Under the pieces are notes generated by a model. The model worked only from the letters and a program-made list of their open reading frames with translations, was not told the origin of the DNA and searched no databases. From positions 6,625,831 to 6,689,830 of the forward strand of contig CM066914.1 in the NCBI GenBank assembly GCA_033964015.1: a DNA stretch of 64,000 nucleotides, written 5' to 3'. Position 1 is the first letter of the stretch. Each line of letters begins with the position of its first letter. The position numbers were made by a program, and so were the translations under genes. Shown in pieces: positions 33,493 through 44,225 of the stretch. The DNA comes from Scolanthus callimorphus. Taxonomy: Eukaryota; Cnidaria; Anthozoa; Actiniaria; Edwardsiidae.

Positions 33493-36400
33493 AAGTTTCA
33501 AACCAAACGGCGGGCCCCTAATATAACTCCGGAACATTTGATCTGTTCCTCCTTCATTCCGATTGGTGGATCTAGGCATGCTTTAGTTTGAAACTCATTT
33601 GGCAAAATGCATATAAATGACACTTGACCTTATATTCATCTACAGAAAAAACTCAAGGACCTCTAAAACATGAATAAGTTCTTCAAATTCTGTCTCGATC
33701 TGTCAGTAATAATGCACTCAAGTGTCGAGTTCCCTCGATTTCATGTAAAGGAAAAGTGTTTGCCAAGTATTAAACTTTGATTGACTATGTGACAACCCTT
33801 TTGTGATCAATATTGGCCGAGCGAATTAATTTTCGAATTCCCGTTCTAGAAATTAAATCTGTGCCTATCATTTACAGCTTAAGTTCAATGCCATTTATAA
33901 CTACTGGGAGATATTACAAGCGATAGAGCATTCAAATCGAAGGACTATGGAACTGAACGCAGAGAAAACGCAAAAATACGAGATGGAACGAGCGGAAGTG
34001 CCAGTCGGAAAGCGAGTTAAATGCGCCAAGTGACTTGCATTGCAGCAGTAGTAGTTTTGCTTGTTGCAGTTGGTGCATTTTTAATAGGGCACTACGTAAC
34101 ATCGAATCTGCGACCCACATCTCGAGCAACTGCTAATGCTTTGCAGCAAACGAAAGTGTTAACATACCATCAAGACTTCCAAAACCTCGTAAGCAATAAG
34201 GAGTTAGAAAATAATCTGAGGTAAGTTAAGAAGGAATTGATTCCTATTCGGTGAGACTTTACGCGAATTCCGTGATTTCCAAGCTGTGTAATGCTGAGTT
34301 TCTTTCGGAGAAACAATACTTGGTATCTTTTGCTGATGCCCGAAAGGGCGATGGTCAAGGATTGATACACGCGGGTTTTCACGACCCTAGATTTCTGGTT
34401 TTCTTCTATTAAAACGAGCGATCTAGAGAGATACATTCGGAAAACAAGCCTTTCAAATACTACCAATCTACATAAGATTCTTATTGAATTAATGTCTATG
34501 TGAAAGATTTTTCTTGTCACTCCTTTATTACTTGCTATCAGTTTGGAAATTGATACACTTGTTGGGCAAGTTATTAAAAAAATTAATTGGCAAAGCTGAA
34601 CTGAACTCTGCTGATGTTATAGTATATTAATTGAACGGCAATTTTTGCTTCTTTGCATGTTTAAGGTTATTTAAATTAGGTTAAGTTTTGCATCCGCTTA
34701 CAAGTGACAGTTTCGCTCTAGCCCCTTAGTCTTAGTTAATGCGCGGCAAATTACTAAGTAGATTTCGATGCGTAGAAATGGATATCTAGGCTTCTTGCTT
34801 TTAATTATCTGTTTGCATTTTTAGATGCGCAAAAACAGTTGCAAAGGCAGAAAGCCGCGTTTCGGCGTCCAAATAAGGAAAAAAACAATTACTATAGCAT
34901 GATTGCATTCTAGGGTAAAGAAGATTAGTAAGAATATGTTTCCTAAATAGACTGTGCTAGCGTTCCGTCTAGGCCAGACTTATGCCGATGTGTGTATAGT
35001 TAGTGTTCATTCTCAACACTTCAGGGGCGGGTTGGGGGGGGGGGGGCTCCTTTCTCGGGAGATTTTTCCATACATTTACTGTATTTGCTGTTCGCCCCAA
35101 TGTTTTCACTATCCGGCCCCCCCATTCAGAAATTCCTGGATCCGCCCCTGCACTTTGCAACTTTTCTCGTTCTCGCGGGGAATGTAGTCACCTCTAGAAA
35201 CCTACTTACCAGACTAATAGGGAAACGGAACTCATATCCCCTAAAGCAGCTGAAATCGCAAAACAAATCGCTTTAAAGTTGTCATACGAGAATTTCTTTA
35301 ATCGCCTTAAGTGTTAGAGACGGGTAGTCCTGACTCTAGCAGGTGCCTGCATTTCTTATAGTCACTCGAGTAAATAGATGGCTTACTGTGCGACTACGTC
35401 GTCAACCGGGCCATTTTGTAAGAAGTTAGCCAATAAGAAAGCGAGTACAGAACAAAGGATATCGACTTTCTTGAGATCTGAGACACACCGAAATATCGCT
35501 TTTCTCGTAAAATTATGGGCAGAAATCACTTCAAAACACTTAATTACTCACCGTCAGATGTATTGCAGGTATTAAATTTGTTTAAAATGGTTTGAATCTC
35601 TAAATGACTAACTTTTTACGGCGGATGGCCCGGTGACGTAGCCGCACAGTAATAGAGCAAAGCGTGGACCTAAAGGTATTTATGAAAAATAACACGGATT
35701 TCTTTTTTCCTAGTGGGCACGGTAAAGAATTCTGCATTCTGATTGGCTCTCAGAGCGCGCGCTCGGGGCGATGATATTTTCGTCTCTGACCAAGAGGGGG
35801 ATGTTGGGAGAACTGATCTTTCTCTGACCTACAGGTCACGGTAACCATTTGCGCGCGCTTGTTTTCATTTTAAGAGTTGGAAAATCGTTATTTACCGGCT
35901 TTGGTCTGTCCATATAGGGAAAAACTGTGACCTCGGCCTTGAAAATGCTGACCGAGGCCGGATTTTCCAGCTCTCGGTCACAGTTTTTCCCTATACGGAC
36001 CTCCCAGCCGGTAAACAACATATATTTCTTCAAGCAATAAAAAGTGGCATGTAGTACTTGACCTGCGAGTTTAATAGACTTTTTCTTGGAACGTTACTCG
36101 CGGGTTTTTACTGTATTCATATCTTTATTCTTTTGCACAGACAATGTTTCTTGAATTAAGCAATAAAAATACTTTCTGCGTGCTCTCTGCTTTCTTACAA
36201 ACACTCGGGAATGACAACGACAGCATTGCGTGACAATCGTGTTTATCAGGTCTCTTACAAACACGCTTTTTAACCAATCAGAATGCGCACATTCACAATA
36301 CAACATAGGTGTTATTTTCTAAAACGCTATATACCAGTGGCGGATCCAGGGCGGGTGCTTTTGGTGCGGACACACCCCCTTTTGTGACATAAAATGGTTT

Positions 36401-39400
36401 AAAACGCCAAAATGCAGGCCTAAAAGAGAAGGTTTAGCAGTCCAATGACAAATCCGGCACTTCAGACCAAAAACGCACCCCCCTTTTCAAAAACTTGGAT
36501 CCGCCCCAGTATTTTACTTGCAGAATAAAGAAAAAGTTAAGGTTTTTCGGAGACAAGCACCGCAAATCCAATATGGTTTACAAAGGGAAGAGGTTGGCTG
36601 AATTTACATGTCAAGAAATTAAAATTTTAAAAGTCCCTTCCTTTTTACCTTATTTGGAAGGTCTGCAAATTGTTGTCCTCTTATCTTAGCGAAAAGGGCA
36701 GAAAATATACCAAAATTTGCAGATGTTTGAGAAACAGTCCTCTTGGACGCCATTTTGTTTTTTTATTTATCTGCCATAGAGGCATTTCGTCCCCAGGGTC
36801 TTCTCGGTCGTCTTTAAAATGGCGGTTAGCTCGGGAAAAGACCCTTGGGGGAGGCTGAGTCACATGACCATTTCGAAACAAAGGACAACCTCGTTTCCAT
36901 GTCGTCAAACAGTGGTCATGTGACTCAACCTCCCCCAGGGTCTTGTGCTCGACCAACCGCCATTTTAAAAATTACCCACAAGACCCTGGGAACGAGGTTA
37001 CCACAACCTCGTCCCCAGGTCTTCTCGGTCGTTTTTCAAATGGCGGTTGACTCGGGAGAAGACCCTGGGGAGGCTGAGTCACATGACCGTTTCGAAACAA
37101 GGACAGCCTCGTTCCCATGTCCTCAAACAGTGGTCATGTGACTCAGCCTCCCCCAGGGTCTTCTCCCGAGTCAACCGCCATTTTGAAAAACGACCGAGAA
37201 GACCCTGGGGACGAGGTTGAGGTTACCATAGAGTTTGCAAAACAAAAAACACAGGCAACCCACGCGATTTCTTATATTATCACGCTGAAACACTACATTG
37301 CATGATTTTTTCTTCAGGTATTTCTCAAGTAAGCCCCATTTACCTGGTTCCACGAGACAGAAGGAACTAGCTCAGTACCTCAGCGATCGGTGGAAAGAGT
37401 ATGGATTTGATGAAGTCGAAATGCCCGAATATAAAGTGCTTCTATCAATGGCACGGGTTGATAAGCCCAACACGGTATCGCTAGTGAACAATGGGACCAT
37501 AGAGCACGAAATAGTGGGGCTTCTAAACGTAAGTGGCACCATGGACCCCTTGCTAACCATTATTCTCTAGTACCCTGGGCATCTCGTGTGGTGTAGCTCA
37601 GGGTAGTATAATTGGACCGCTACTCCTTTTACTTTACATAAATGACCTACCAAACTGTTTGGATTAGGATTTCCACATGTATGCTGATGATACTACTATC
37701 TGCTTCATAATAGTGAAGACCTAGAAGATCTCCAAAAAGCGATGAACGACGACCTTGAGAAAATTAACACTTGGCTCGCCGCAAACAAATTGAGTCTTAA
37801 CATAGCAAAAACTGATTTTACCTGGTCCAAACACATCGAGAAAATTTCCAAAAATTCTCATCAGGGATCGGAGCTCTAAAACGTACCAGACCCTTCGTCG
37901 ATAGATGCACAGCTAGCCATAAAATCTATAATGCGCTGATTGAGCCCCATTTCCGGTACTGCAGTACAGTATGGGATGGGCTTGCAGTGATAAATTACAA
38001 AAGCTCCAGAATAGAGCGGCTAGAATAATCACTAATTCTATTTTCGACGCTAGCTCTGATCGGGTTCTCGGTGGGCTGGGTTGGGACAGGGTTCATGTAC
38101 AAAGGGCCAGCAAAAAGCTATAATGGTGTTTGAAGCCCTTAACAATCTAGCGCCCACGTATATTCAGGATATATTATCCTCCCGCCAAACCTCTTACAAT
38201 TTTAGAAATAGCAATAATAAGCTAGCTATGCCGAGGCCGCGGGAAAACTATACGAAGTGATCTATTGGCGACAGTGGGTGCTACTCTGGAACAATCTTCA
38301 ATCTTACGTCAATTGAAGTCTGTCTGTCTACATGTCCAATCGTGGGGTAGGGCTGCCTTGTGATAGGTGAAAAGTAGAAGTTGATGGGAAGCCATTCAAT
38401 AGTTATGTAATTAGCGTTAAGAGAAAATATGGGTTTGGACAATGCGATGCTCAATAAATATTTGCATTCAGATAACCGCCGGGCCTCAACAAACCGAGTC
38501 GTTCCTACACAGTCCATATGTCGCATATTCAGGAAAAGGATCAGTTGAAGGAGAACTCGTATATGCACACCTCGGTAGAGACGATGATTATAAAGAACTT
38601 CAGAAGAACAATATATCAGTCGAGGGAAAGATTGTGTTACTCGCTGCGATAGGTGCTTCGGTAAGTAACCTAGCAACTGACACGGATGCGTCACTACCTT
38701 GTAGTCCAAAAAACCGTTGTCTTTGCCATGCATCATCCCCCCCCCCCCCTATCTGTAAAGGGACTCCCGACCAAAGTGGGCGTGGTCAAAGCAATTCTTT
38801 AATTATACTACGGCAGGTAGAGTGACTATACAATATGGGCTCCGAAACTGAATGTTTCCCATCTGCAACTGAAAGTTGGGCGCACGTGATCACATCCCTA
38901 AGTTCCAATAATCCGCCATTTTGCAGAGAGAATACATTTGAACCTATAATTAAAATTTCAAAGCAGTTACATAAATGCTCGAGTAATTTGGGTAAAGAAT
39001 TTGATCAAGTGCGTTAAAACCAATTTTGAATTACAAAATCAAGTTTTTCGCGTGAAGATACCCCTAATCAATCCACCGGACCACTATTGTACCCCTAAAA
39101 GATACATGGGTGTACCTCCCACCGTTTTTTATCCTCATTTATGACTGTAAGTCACAATGAGGATATTGGAAGGGCTCACACTGTCACTCGCTCACCCACG
39201 TTCCGTAAACTCAACCACGGGCAACAGGATAAATGTGACCCAATATTACATCTTCGAAGGTTTATTATTATTATTATTTTACCCTCCCCTCCCACACTAT
39301 AGACATCTTTACATCCTCCCCTCCCCTGTCGCACCCTCGAGCTGCGGGATCAAGCGTGAGTAATCTGCAAGCGCGACTAAAACTGAAGGTTGTCTCTCAG

Positions 39401-42400
39401 AGTTGTTTCTATTGTCTTGTTGCTTAGCCAACGTATATATATAATAGGCCTGATTGCCGCTAAATGTGTACACGTGGGAGCTTAACTGTCTTTAAAAAAG
39501 CTGTTTGATTTAAAGCGCTTCTTCTTTGGTCATTTTTAAACTGAACTTGATGAATAACTCAGAAAGTTTACAATCGAATTTAAAATGAATACTTGTACAC
39601 CATCAATGAGGATTCCACAGCGTGGCTTTGATTAAAGTCTCTTCTTCCTTCTAGATCACTAAGGCAGCTGAAAAAGGCGCACTCGGGGCTTTGATCTATC
39701 CAGATCCAAATACATGACCCCATGGCACGTACCTGAACAGGTTTATCCCAAAGATCGCTGGTTACCCGGGGATGCAGTTTTTGAGAAACCCTTCCGCTAC
39801 ATGTACGGGACCCGCTGACCTCCCGGGTTTCCGTCCATACCGGGAATGTACAGAAGGCCGTTGAATAAAACCCCGCTTACCAGGGATACCAGCTCAGCCA
39901 ATCTCTTACGACGATGCCAAGTACCTGTTGAGCCGAATGAAAGGTAATTTTATACGCTAAGCATGATTACGGACTACCATGGGCATATCAAGAAAGTGCT
40001 GTCGTTTTTATGGCAAAATCCACGCGGGCTGCCTGTGGTGTTCAAATCGCGTCTCAGGCCCCTCAGAGGGGGGCAAAAACAAAATGGCGACCAAGAGAAT
40101 GATGTTTCTCGAGTATCTGCAAGTTTTGGCAAAATTTCCTGCTTTTTTCGCTACGATATGAGGAAAAGTACTTACAGACCTTCCAAATAAGGGGAAATTT
40201 CCTAATAAGGAAGTTTTGCAACGTCGGCAAAACGACTGTTTTTGGCGAAATTTTCTTGATATGCAAATTACGCAATTGCGCCTAATATTTCTTAGAACAT
40301 TTAAGCAATTAAATTTCAACTAGATTAGAGACTCTTATAAGTTGTTTTTCATACTATGCGATTTTGGACTTGACATACTGTAAAAGTAGCCATTGACTAA
40401 AAGCAAGGCTTGAAATAACAGAAATTAGCTAATGTAAAGCTACGGCTAAACTAGGACACATGTAGCGCGCATTTGTGTCCTGCATGTTTCCACGAGTGGC
40501 TAAACTAGGAAAATCGGACGCTGTGTCTCGGGCACATAAATGTTTCTTGTCTTACGAAGAAACATTTCTTTATGTCCCGGCTACAAATATTTGTCGCGCG
40601 CAACAATGTTTCTTGCGCGGATAAACTGGGAAACATGAAGGAAACATGTGTCTGGCTACGGTGTTGCGCGCTACATGTGTCCTAGTTTAGCCAGGGCTTA
40701 ACGCAAAGCTCTTGCGTTTGGTCTGGCTGCGGACTTGTTAATGTATAATGCCTTTTTAGCACGTGATCACGTGTGCTATTTTTAGCATCAAAAGCTTTTT
40801 GTCGAAATACTTGATTTCTACAGACAACACTATATAGTAGGTTTACTAATGGACGATTCCAGCTATAAGCGCTCTCTTTCTTTAGAAATGCCCTTGGAAT
40901 GTAATGATGCTACTAGGATGCAACGTACGCATACAAGGCACTTGGAAGTTGGTGAAATATAACACTACTAACTACCGGCATGCAGCGGTTTTCATAAGGT
41001 TTCATTAGGAACTTAGATTCTATAAATAGCACTAATTCTACTGTGTTGACGGTAAATTTTAGCAGGTCAGCACTGTTAATATTGTAGTCATACCGGTAAT
41101 ATATTAACCATCTATCTATAGGTGCCGAGGTACCTCCCTCGTGGCGAGGAGCACTTAACGTGACCTACCGGTTTGGACCCGGGTTTGATTCCACGACCAA
41201 CAGCACCAACACCTCAATACGGATAACCATAAATAACGAACTACAAGTCACACCCATTTATAACGTCATTGGCACTATAAAAGGTAGGAACAGTAGAGTG
41301 AAAGATTCGGAACAGTAGAATAAAGGTACGGAACAAAGAATAAAAGGTACGGAACATTAGAATAGAAGGTACGGAACAGTAGAATAAAAGGTACGGAACA
41401 GTAGAATAAAAGGTACGGAATAGTAGAATAAAAGGTACGGAACAGTAGAATAAAAGATGCGGAGCAGTAGAATAAAAGGTACGAACATAAGAATAAAAAG
41501 TACGGAAAAGTAGAATAGAAGGTACGGAACAGTAGAATAAAAGGTACGGAACAGTAGAATAAAAGGTACGGAACAGTAGAATAAAAGGTACGGAACAGTA
41601 GAATAAAAGGTACGGAACAGTAGAATAAAAGGTACGGAACAGTAGAATAAACGTACGGAACAGTAGAATAAAGATGCGGAACAGTAGAATAAAAGATGCG
41701 GAACAGTAGAATAAAAGTAGATGTTCAGGCAAGCCTGTGGCCGCGTAGCACTAAGTTCAACAGAGTGGAGATAAGGAATTAACCTTGTGTGAAAGCTAAC
41801 GTGCTAATGAAATGGTCCCATGTGTGCTTCTGAGCGTTAGCCCTAGTAAGCGGAGAAAGAGAAAAAATCTCTGACCCCGAGAAGGATTCGAAGTGGAATA
41901 AAAGGTACGGAACAGTAGAATAAAAGATGCGGAGCGGTAGAATAGAAAGTACGAACATAAGAATAAAAGGTACGGAACAGTAGAATAAAAGGTACGGAAC
42001 AGTAGAATAAAAGGTACGGAACAGTAGAATAAAGGTACGGAACAGTAGAATAAAACATGCGGAACAGTAGAATAAAAGGTACGGAACAGTAGAATAAAAG
42101 TACGGAACAGTAGAATAAAAGGTACGGAACAGTAGAATAAAGGTACGGAACAGTAGAATAAAAGGTATGGAACAGTAGAATAAAAGGTACGGAACAGTAG
42201 AATAAAAGGTACGGAACAGTAGAATAAAACATGCGGAACAGTATAATAAAGGTACGGAACAGTAGAATAAAAGGTACGGAACAGTAGAATAAAAGGTACG
42301 GAACAGTAGAATAAAAGGTACGGAACAGTAGAATAAAAGGTACGGAACAGTAGAATAAAAGGTACGGAACAGTAGAATAAAAGGTACGGAACAGTAGAAT

Positions 42401-44225
42401 AAAAGGTACGGAACAGTAGAATAAAAGGTACGGAACAGTAGAATAAAAGGTACGGAACAGTAGAATAAAAGGTACGGAACAGTAGAATAAAAGGTACGGA
42501 ACAGTAGAATAAATGGTACGGAACAGTAGAATAAAAGGTACGGAACAGTAGAATAAAAGATGCGGAACAGTAGAATAAAAGGTACGGAACAATAGAATAA
42601 AAGGTACGGAACAGTAGAATAAAAGGTACGGAACAGTAGAATAAAAGGTACGGAACAATAGAATAAAAGGTACGAACAGTAGAATAAATGGTACGGAACA
42701 GTAGAATAAAAAGTACGGACAGCCAACACGAGTCAAAATGCGACAAAACAAAACAGGACTAGGATAAGGATAAATGAAATGAAGAAAACGCAAACACTTC
42801 TTATATGCACAGTCTCGGGAATAGATTGTGTCATTTGTTTTTAAAACCTTGTCTCCTCCTCTGGCGATTGTTACGTATCGAAAACGTGGGGAGCGGGCAG
42901 AGGGATGTTTTTACAACTCTAATAGATGCCTGTGGAGGAGATTGCACGGAACCCATGTTTGTCATCTGATGTTGTGCTCACTAACTCACCCCCTCCCCCT
43001 CCCTCTCTCCCCCCCCCCCCCCCCCCCCCTCTCTCTCTCTAGGAACTGAGGAGCCCGACCGCATCGTCTTAATAGAACCACAGGGATGCCATTATCTTCG
43101 GGGCGGTAGACCCCTCTAGCGGAACCGCAACCTTGGCTGAGATGGCGCGGGTAGTTGGCAAGCTCTTAAAGTCCGGCTGGCGTCCGCGCAGGACCATCAA
43201 GTTCTGTAGCTGGGGCGGAGAGGAGTTAGGGCTGATAGGCTCCGTAGAGTGGGTAGAACAACATGCCAAGATGCTGTCCGACCGAGCCATTGCCTATCTT
43301 AACACAGACGTCGCAGTAGGAGGCAACCATGTGTTGATCGCGCAAACTTGTCCCATGCTTATGGACTTTATATTCTCCTGGGCGAAAAAAATCGACGATC
43401 CGAATGCGCACGGGGACAAGAAAAGTATGTATGATATCATGGTTGAGAGATCCCCTCGGAAAGGGAGCCCAGTGTGGTCCCCTACCAGTTTATGAGTGAT
43501 TACCTGCCTTTTTACGCCATTCTGGGCATCCCTTCGGCGGATTTTAGTTACTTTTTCGACTGGCGCCATAGTCCTATTTTGTATCCCGTCTACCATACTC
43601 AATATGACACCTTTTACTGGATGAAGAAATTCGCGGATCCTAATTTCGAGTTTCATAAAACGATGGCTAAGTTCCAAGGCGCCATGCTACTTGATTTGGC
43701 AGACACGCCGCTGTTGCCTTACAACGTAGGGAGAACACCAAAGTTCCTTAAAGGACTGTTCGACAAACACATGCCGACCTACCAAGCTCCTCCGTATAAC
43801 ATTTCAACTGAAGTTGTCGAGCGCGCACTCGAGAAGTTTACCAATGCGACAGAGAGGTTCGTCAGGCGCGCGCAAAGATCACTGGGAAGGAAGACCCATT
43901 CACAGTGCGCATGATCAATGACCAAGTTCTTGCTGTGGAGAAGGCGTTTGTCCAATCCAAGTCTTTCAGCCCAGACCCGGCTATCAAAAACGTAGTATGG
44001 CGAGGCTATTTCCCAGGGATTTATGAGGCGTATTTGCACGTTCTCAAGTCCAAGGATACCGAGGAACTGAAACGACAAATGTCGGTGCTTGCAGAGGCAA
44101 TTTTAGCAGCGGCGGAACTTCTGCTGCCGTTACCAAACGAATTTCTCCCTAGCTCTAGTCTTGTGGTTCTACCATGTATTACACTAAATAGCCTTGCTCT
44201 GCTGGTTAAAGGTTTATTGTTTTAA
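31716..44225 (+). CDS. NAALADase / glutamate carboxypeptidase II-like M28 metallopeptidase (+ strand copy, whole gene)
   Basis: A type II membrane zinc peptidase with an extracellular catalytic domain. The model has a first exon (1a or 1b), then exons at 37318-37528, 38472-38660, 39655-39943, 41122-41283 and 43043-44225, about 770 codons against 750 in human FOLH1. Predicted zinc ligands and catalytic residues are all present: His in NHRD, Asp in DPSSG, Glu-Glu in WGGEE, Asp in NTDVAVGG and His in YHTQYDT. The glutamate-specific features of GCPII, the GRAR arginine patch and the Lys-Tyr glutarate sensor, are not conserved, so the substrate probably differs. The C-terminus has a hydrophobic extension. 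At least seven small indels interrupt the frame, concentrated in exon 4. With conserved sequence on both sides of each, I read them as assembly errors, but decay of this copy cannot be excluded. Confidence 0.88.
33270..33400. repeat. Degenerate CTTGTTCCCT repeats
   Basis: About seven imperfect repeats of TTGTTCCCT(G/A)AAA. The tract lies shortly before a run of 43 C at 33448-33490. Confidence 0.6.
33448..33490. repeat. 43-base C homopolymer
   Basis: An uninterrupted run of C, the longest of several in the window. The true length is uncertain because such runs assemble poorly. Confidence 0.85.
33947..34220 (+). CDS. Candidate first exon 1b of the + strand NAALADase-like gene
   Basis: Starts MELNAEKTQKYEMERAE, followed by a basic segment, a hydrophobic anchor (CIAAVVVLLVAVGAFLIG) and an ectodomain stem ending in SNKELENNLR at GTAAGT, phase 2. 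One base appears lost near 34015 between the cytosolic tail and the anchor. It lies nearer to exon 2 than 1a does and has the same architecture. Confidence 0.75.
35022..35150. mobile_element. MITE with CAGGGGCGG termini, copy 1
   Basis: CAGGGGCGGGTT at the left faces GGATCCGCCCCTG at the right. Its TTTCTCGGGAGATTTT(T)CC and CATACATTTACTGT block also occurs at about 2540-2575. The termini suggest a hAT-like family (inference). Confidence 0.7.
35887..36019. repeat. Palindromic element
   Basis: Arms of about 50 bases: TTTACCGGCTTTGGTCTGTC, then CATATAGGGAAAAACTGTGA, with complements on the right ending CCGGTAAAC. The centre is CTCGGCCTTGAAAATGCTGA. Confidence 0.85.
36335..36509. mobile_element. 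MITE with CAGTGGCGGATCCAG termini, copy 2
   Basis: CAGTGGCGGATCCAGG at the left and CTTGGATCCGCCCCAG at the right. Internal TGGTTTAAAACGCCAAAATG resembles part of 56668-56830. Confidence 0.75.
36781..37222. repeat. Two tandem copies of a ~215-bp foldback element
   Basis: Copies at about 36781-36993 and 37008-37217. Each begins CCCAGGGTCTTCTCGGTCGT and ends with its complement. Each also has the inner inverted pair GAGGCTGAGTCACATGACC / GGTCATGTGACTCAGCCTC. It sits about 100 bases before exon 2 of the + strand peptidase gene. Confidence 0.85.
37318..37528 (+). CDS. + strand NAALADase-like exon 2
   Basis: 211 bases, intact, encoding YFSSKPHLPGSTRQKELAQ then WKEYGFDEVEMPEYKVLLS and onward. This is the conserved ectodomain start of the family. 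It lies between TTCTTCAG and GTAAGT. The paralog exon at 56153-56366 aligns throughout. Confidence 0.93.
37575..38320 (+). mobile_element. Non-LTR retrotransposon (LINE) reverse transcriptase fragment
   Basis: Translated pieces in changing frames include GSIIGPLL, YINDLPNCL, MYADDTTI (the YADD catalytic box, about 37676-37699), LEKINTWLAANKLSLNIAKT, KIYNALIEPHFRYCSTVWDG and SGATLWNNL. This is the 3' part of a Jockey/CR1-like ORF2 with frameshifts and an internal deletion after IAKT. It lies in intron 2 of the + strand peptidase gene, in the same orientation, and is a dead copy. Confidence 0.85.
38472..38660 (+). CDS. + strand NAALADase-like exon 3 (protease-associated region)
   Basis: 189 bases, intact, phase 0, containing SGKGSVEGELVYAHLGRDDD and VEGKIVLLAAIG. 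It has exactly the length of the matching - strand exon (55320-55508). It lies between GCATTCAG and GTAAGT. Confidence 0.93.
39655..39943 (+). CDS. + strand NAALADase-like exon 4, multiply frame-disrupted
   Basis: Begins ITKAAEKGALGALIYPDP and ends PISYDDAKYLLSRMK, as in the family. The middle changes frame several times, with WHVPEQVYP and FPSIPGMYRRPLNKT in different frames. At 289 bases it is only about three bases shorter than its paralog expects, which fits several one-base losses and one apparent gain. Confidence 0.82.
39984..40263. mobile_element. MITE with CATATCAAGAAA termini, copy 1
   Basis: CATATCAAGAAAGTGCTGTC at the left and TTTGGCGAAATTTTCTTGAT then ATG at the right are inverted. 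Internal TACTTACAGACCTTCCAAAT is shared with the other copies. Confidence 0.85.
40444..40692. mobile_element. MITE with perfect terminal inverted repeats of about 27 bp
   Basis: GGCTAAACTAGGACACATGT then AGCGCGC at the left is exactly complementary to the right end. The interior carries further GAAACAT(T/G) inverted words. Confidence 0.9.
41122..41283 (+). CDS. + strand NAALADase-like exon 5
   Basis: 162 bases, intact, encoding GAEVPPSWRGALNVTYRFG and ending NVIGTIKG across the junction. Several N-glycosylation sequons (NVT, NST, NTS) fit an extracellular domain. The intron after it is absent from the - strand paralog. Confidence 0.92.
41284..41715. repeat. 22-bp minisatellite, left block (about 20 units)
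   Basis: The unit is GGTACGGAACAGTAGAATAA plus AA, with variants such as GATGCGGAGCAG. It starts immediately after exon 5 of the + strand peptidase gene and is interrupted by a SINE. Long open frames across it are repeat artefacts. Confidence 0.95.
41716..41895 (-). mobile_element. tRNA-derived SINE, 5'-truncated copy
   Basis: The complement of 46895-47072: the tail (GTAGATGTTCAGGCAAGCCT at the left edge), the body (GCTAACGTGCTAATGAAATG) and the end of the tRNA-like head with half of the B box (TTCGAATCC on the - strand). It sits inside the 22-bp minisatellite. Confidence 0.85.
41896..42718. repeat. 22-bp minisatellite, right block (about 37 units)
   Basis: Same GGTACGGAACAGTAGAATAA-AA unit as the left block. 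Some units have lost one base, which rotates the frame. It ends about 320 bases before exon 6. Confidence 0.95.
43043..44225 (+). CDS. + strand NAALADase-like exon 6: catalytic core, dimerisation domain and stop
   Basis: A single large exon from CTCTCTAG to a TAA at 44223-44225. It holds the zinc site and the C-terminal helical domain (MINDQVLAVEKAF, YFPGIYEAY, KRQMSVLAEAI). Frame breaks occur near 43070 (two bases), 43470 and 43866 (one base each). The tail continues for about 30 residues past the usual family end, with a hydrophobic stretch (LVVLPCITLNSLALLV). Confidence 0.9.

Noticed and set aside
41779..42793. Three overlapping 316-residue open frames on the - strand rich in Phe, Leu, Tyr and Ser
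   Set aside because: They are translations of the 22-bp minisatellite in all three frames, with a 22-residue period and no flanking gene signals.
43133..44225. Splitting the + strand catalytic exon into several short genes
   Set aside because: The pieces join into one continuous family alignment with one- or two-base breaks, matching the single exon of the - strand paralog.
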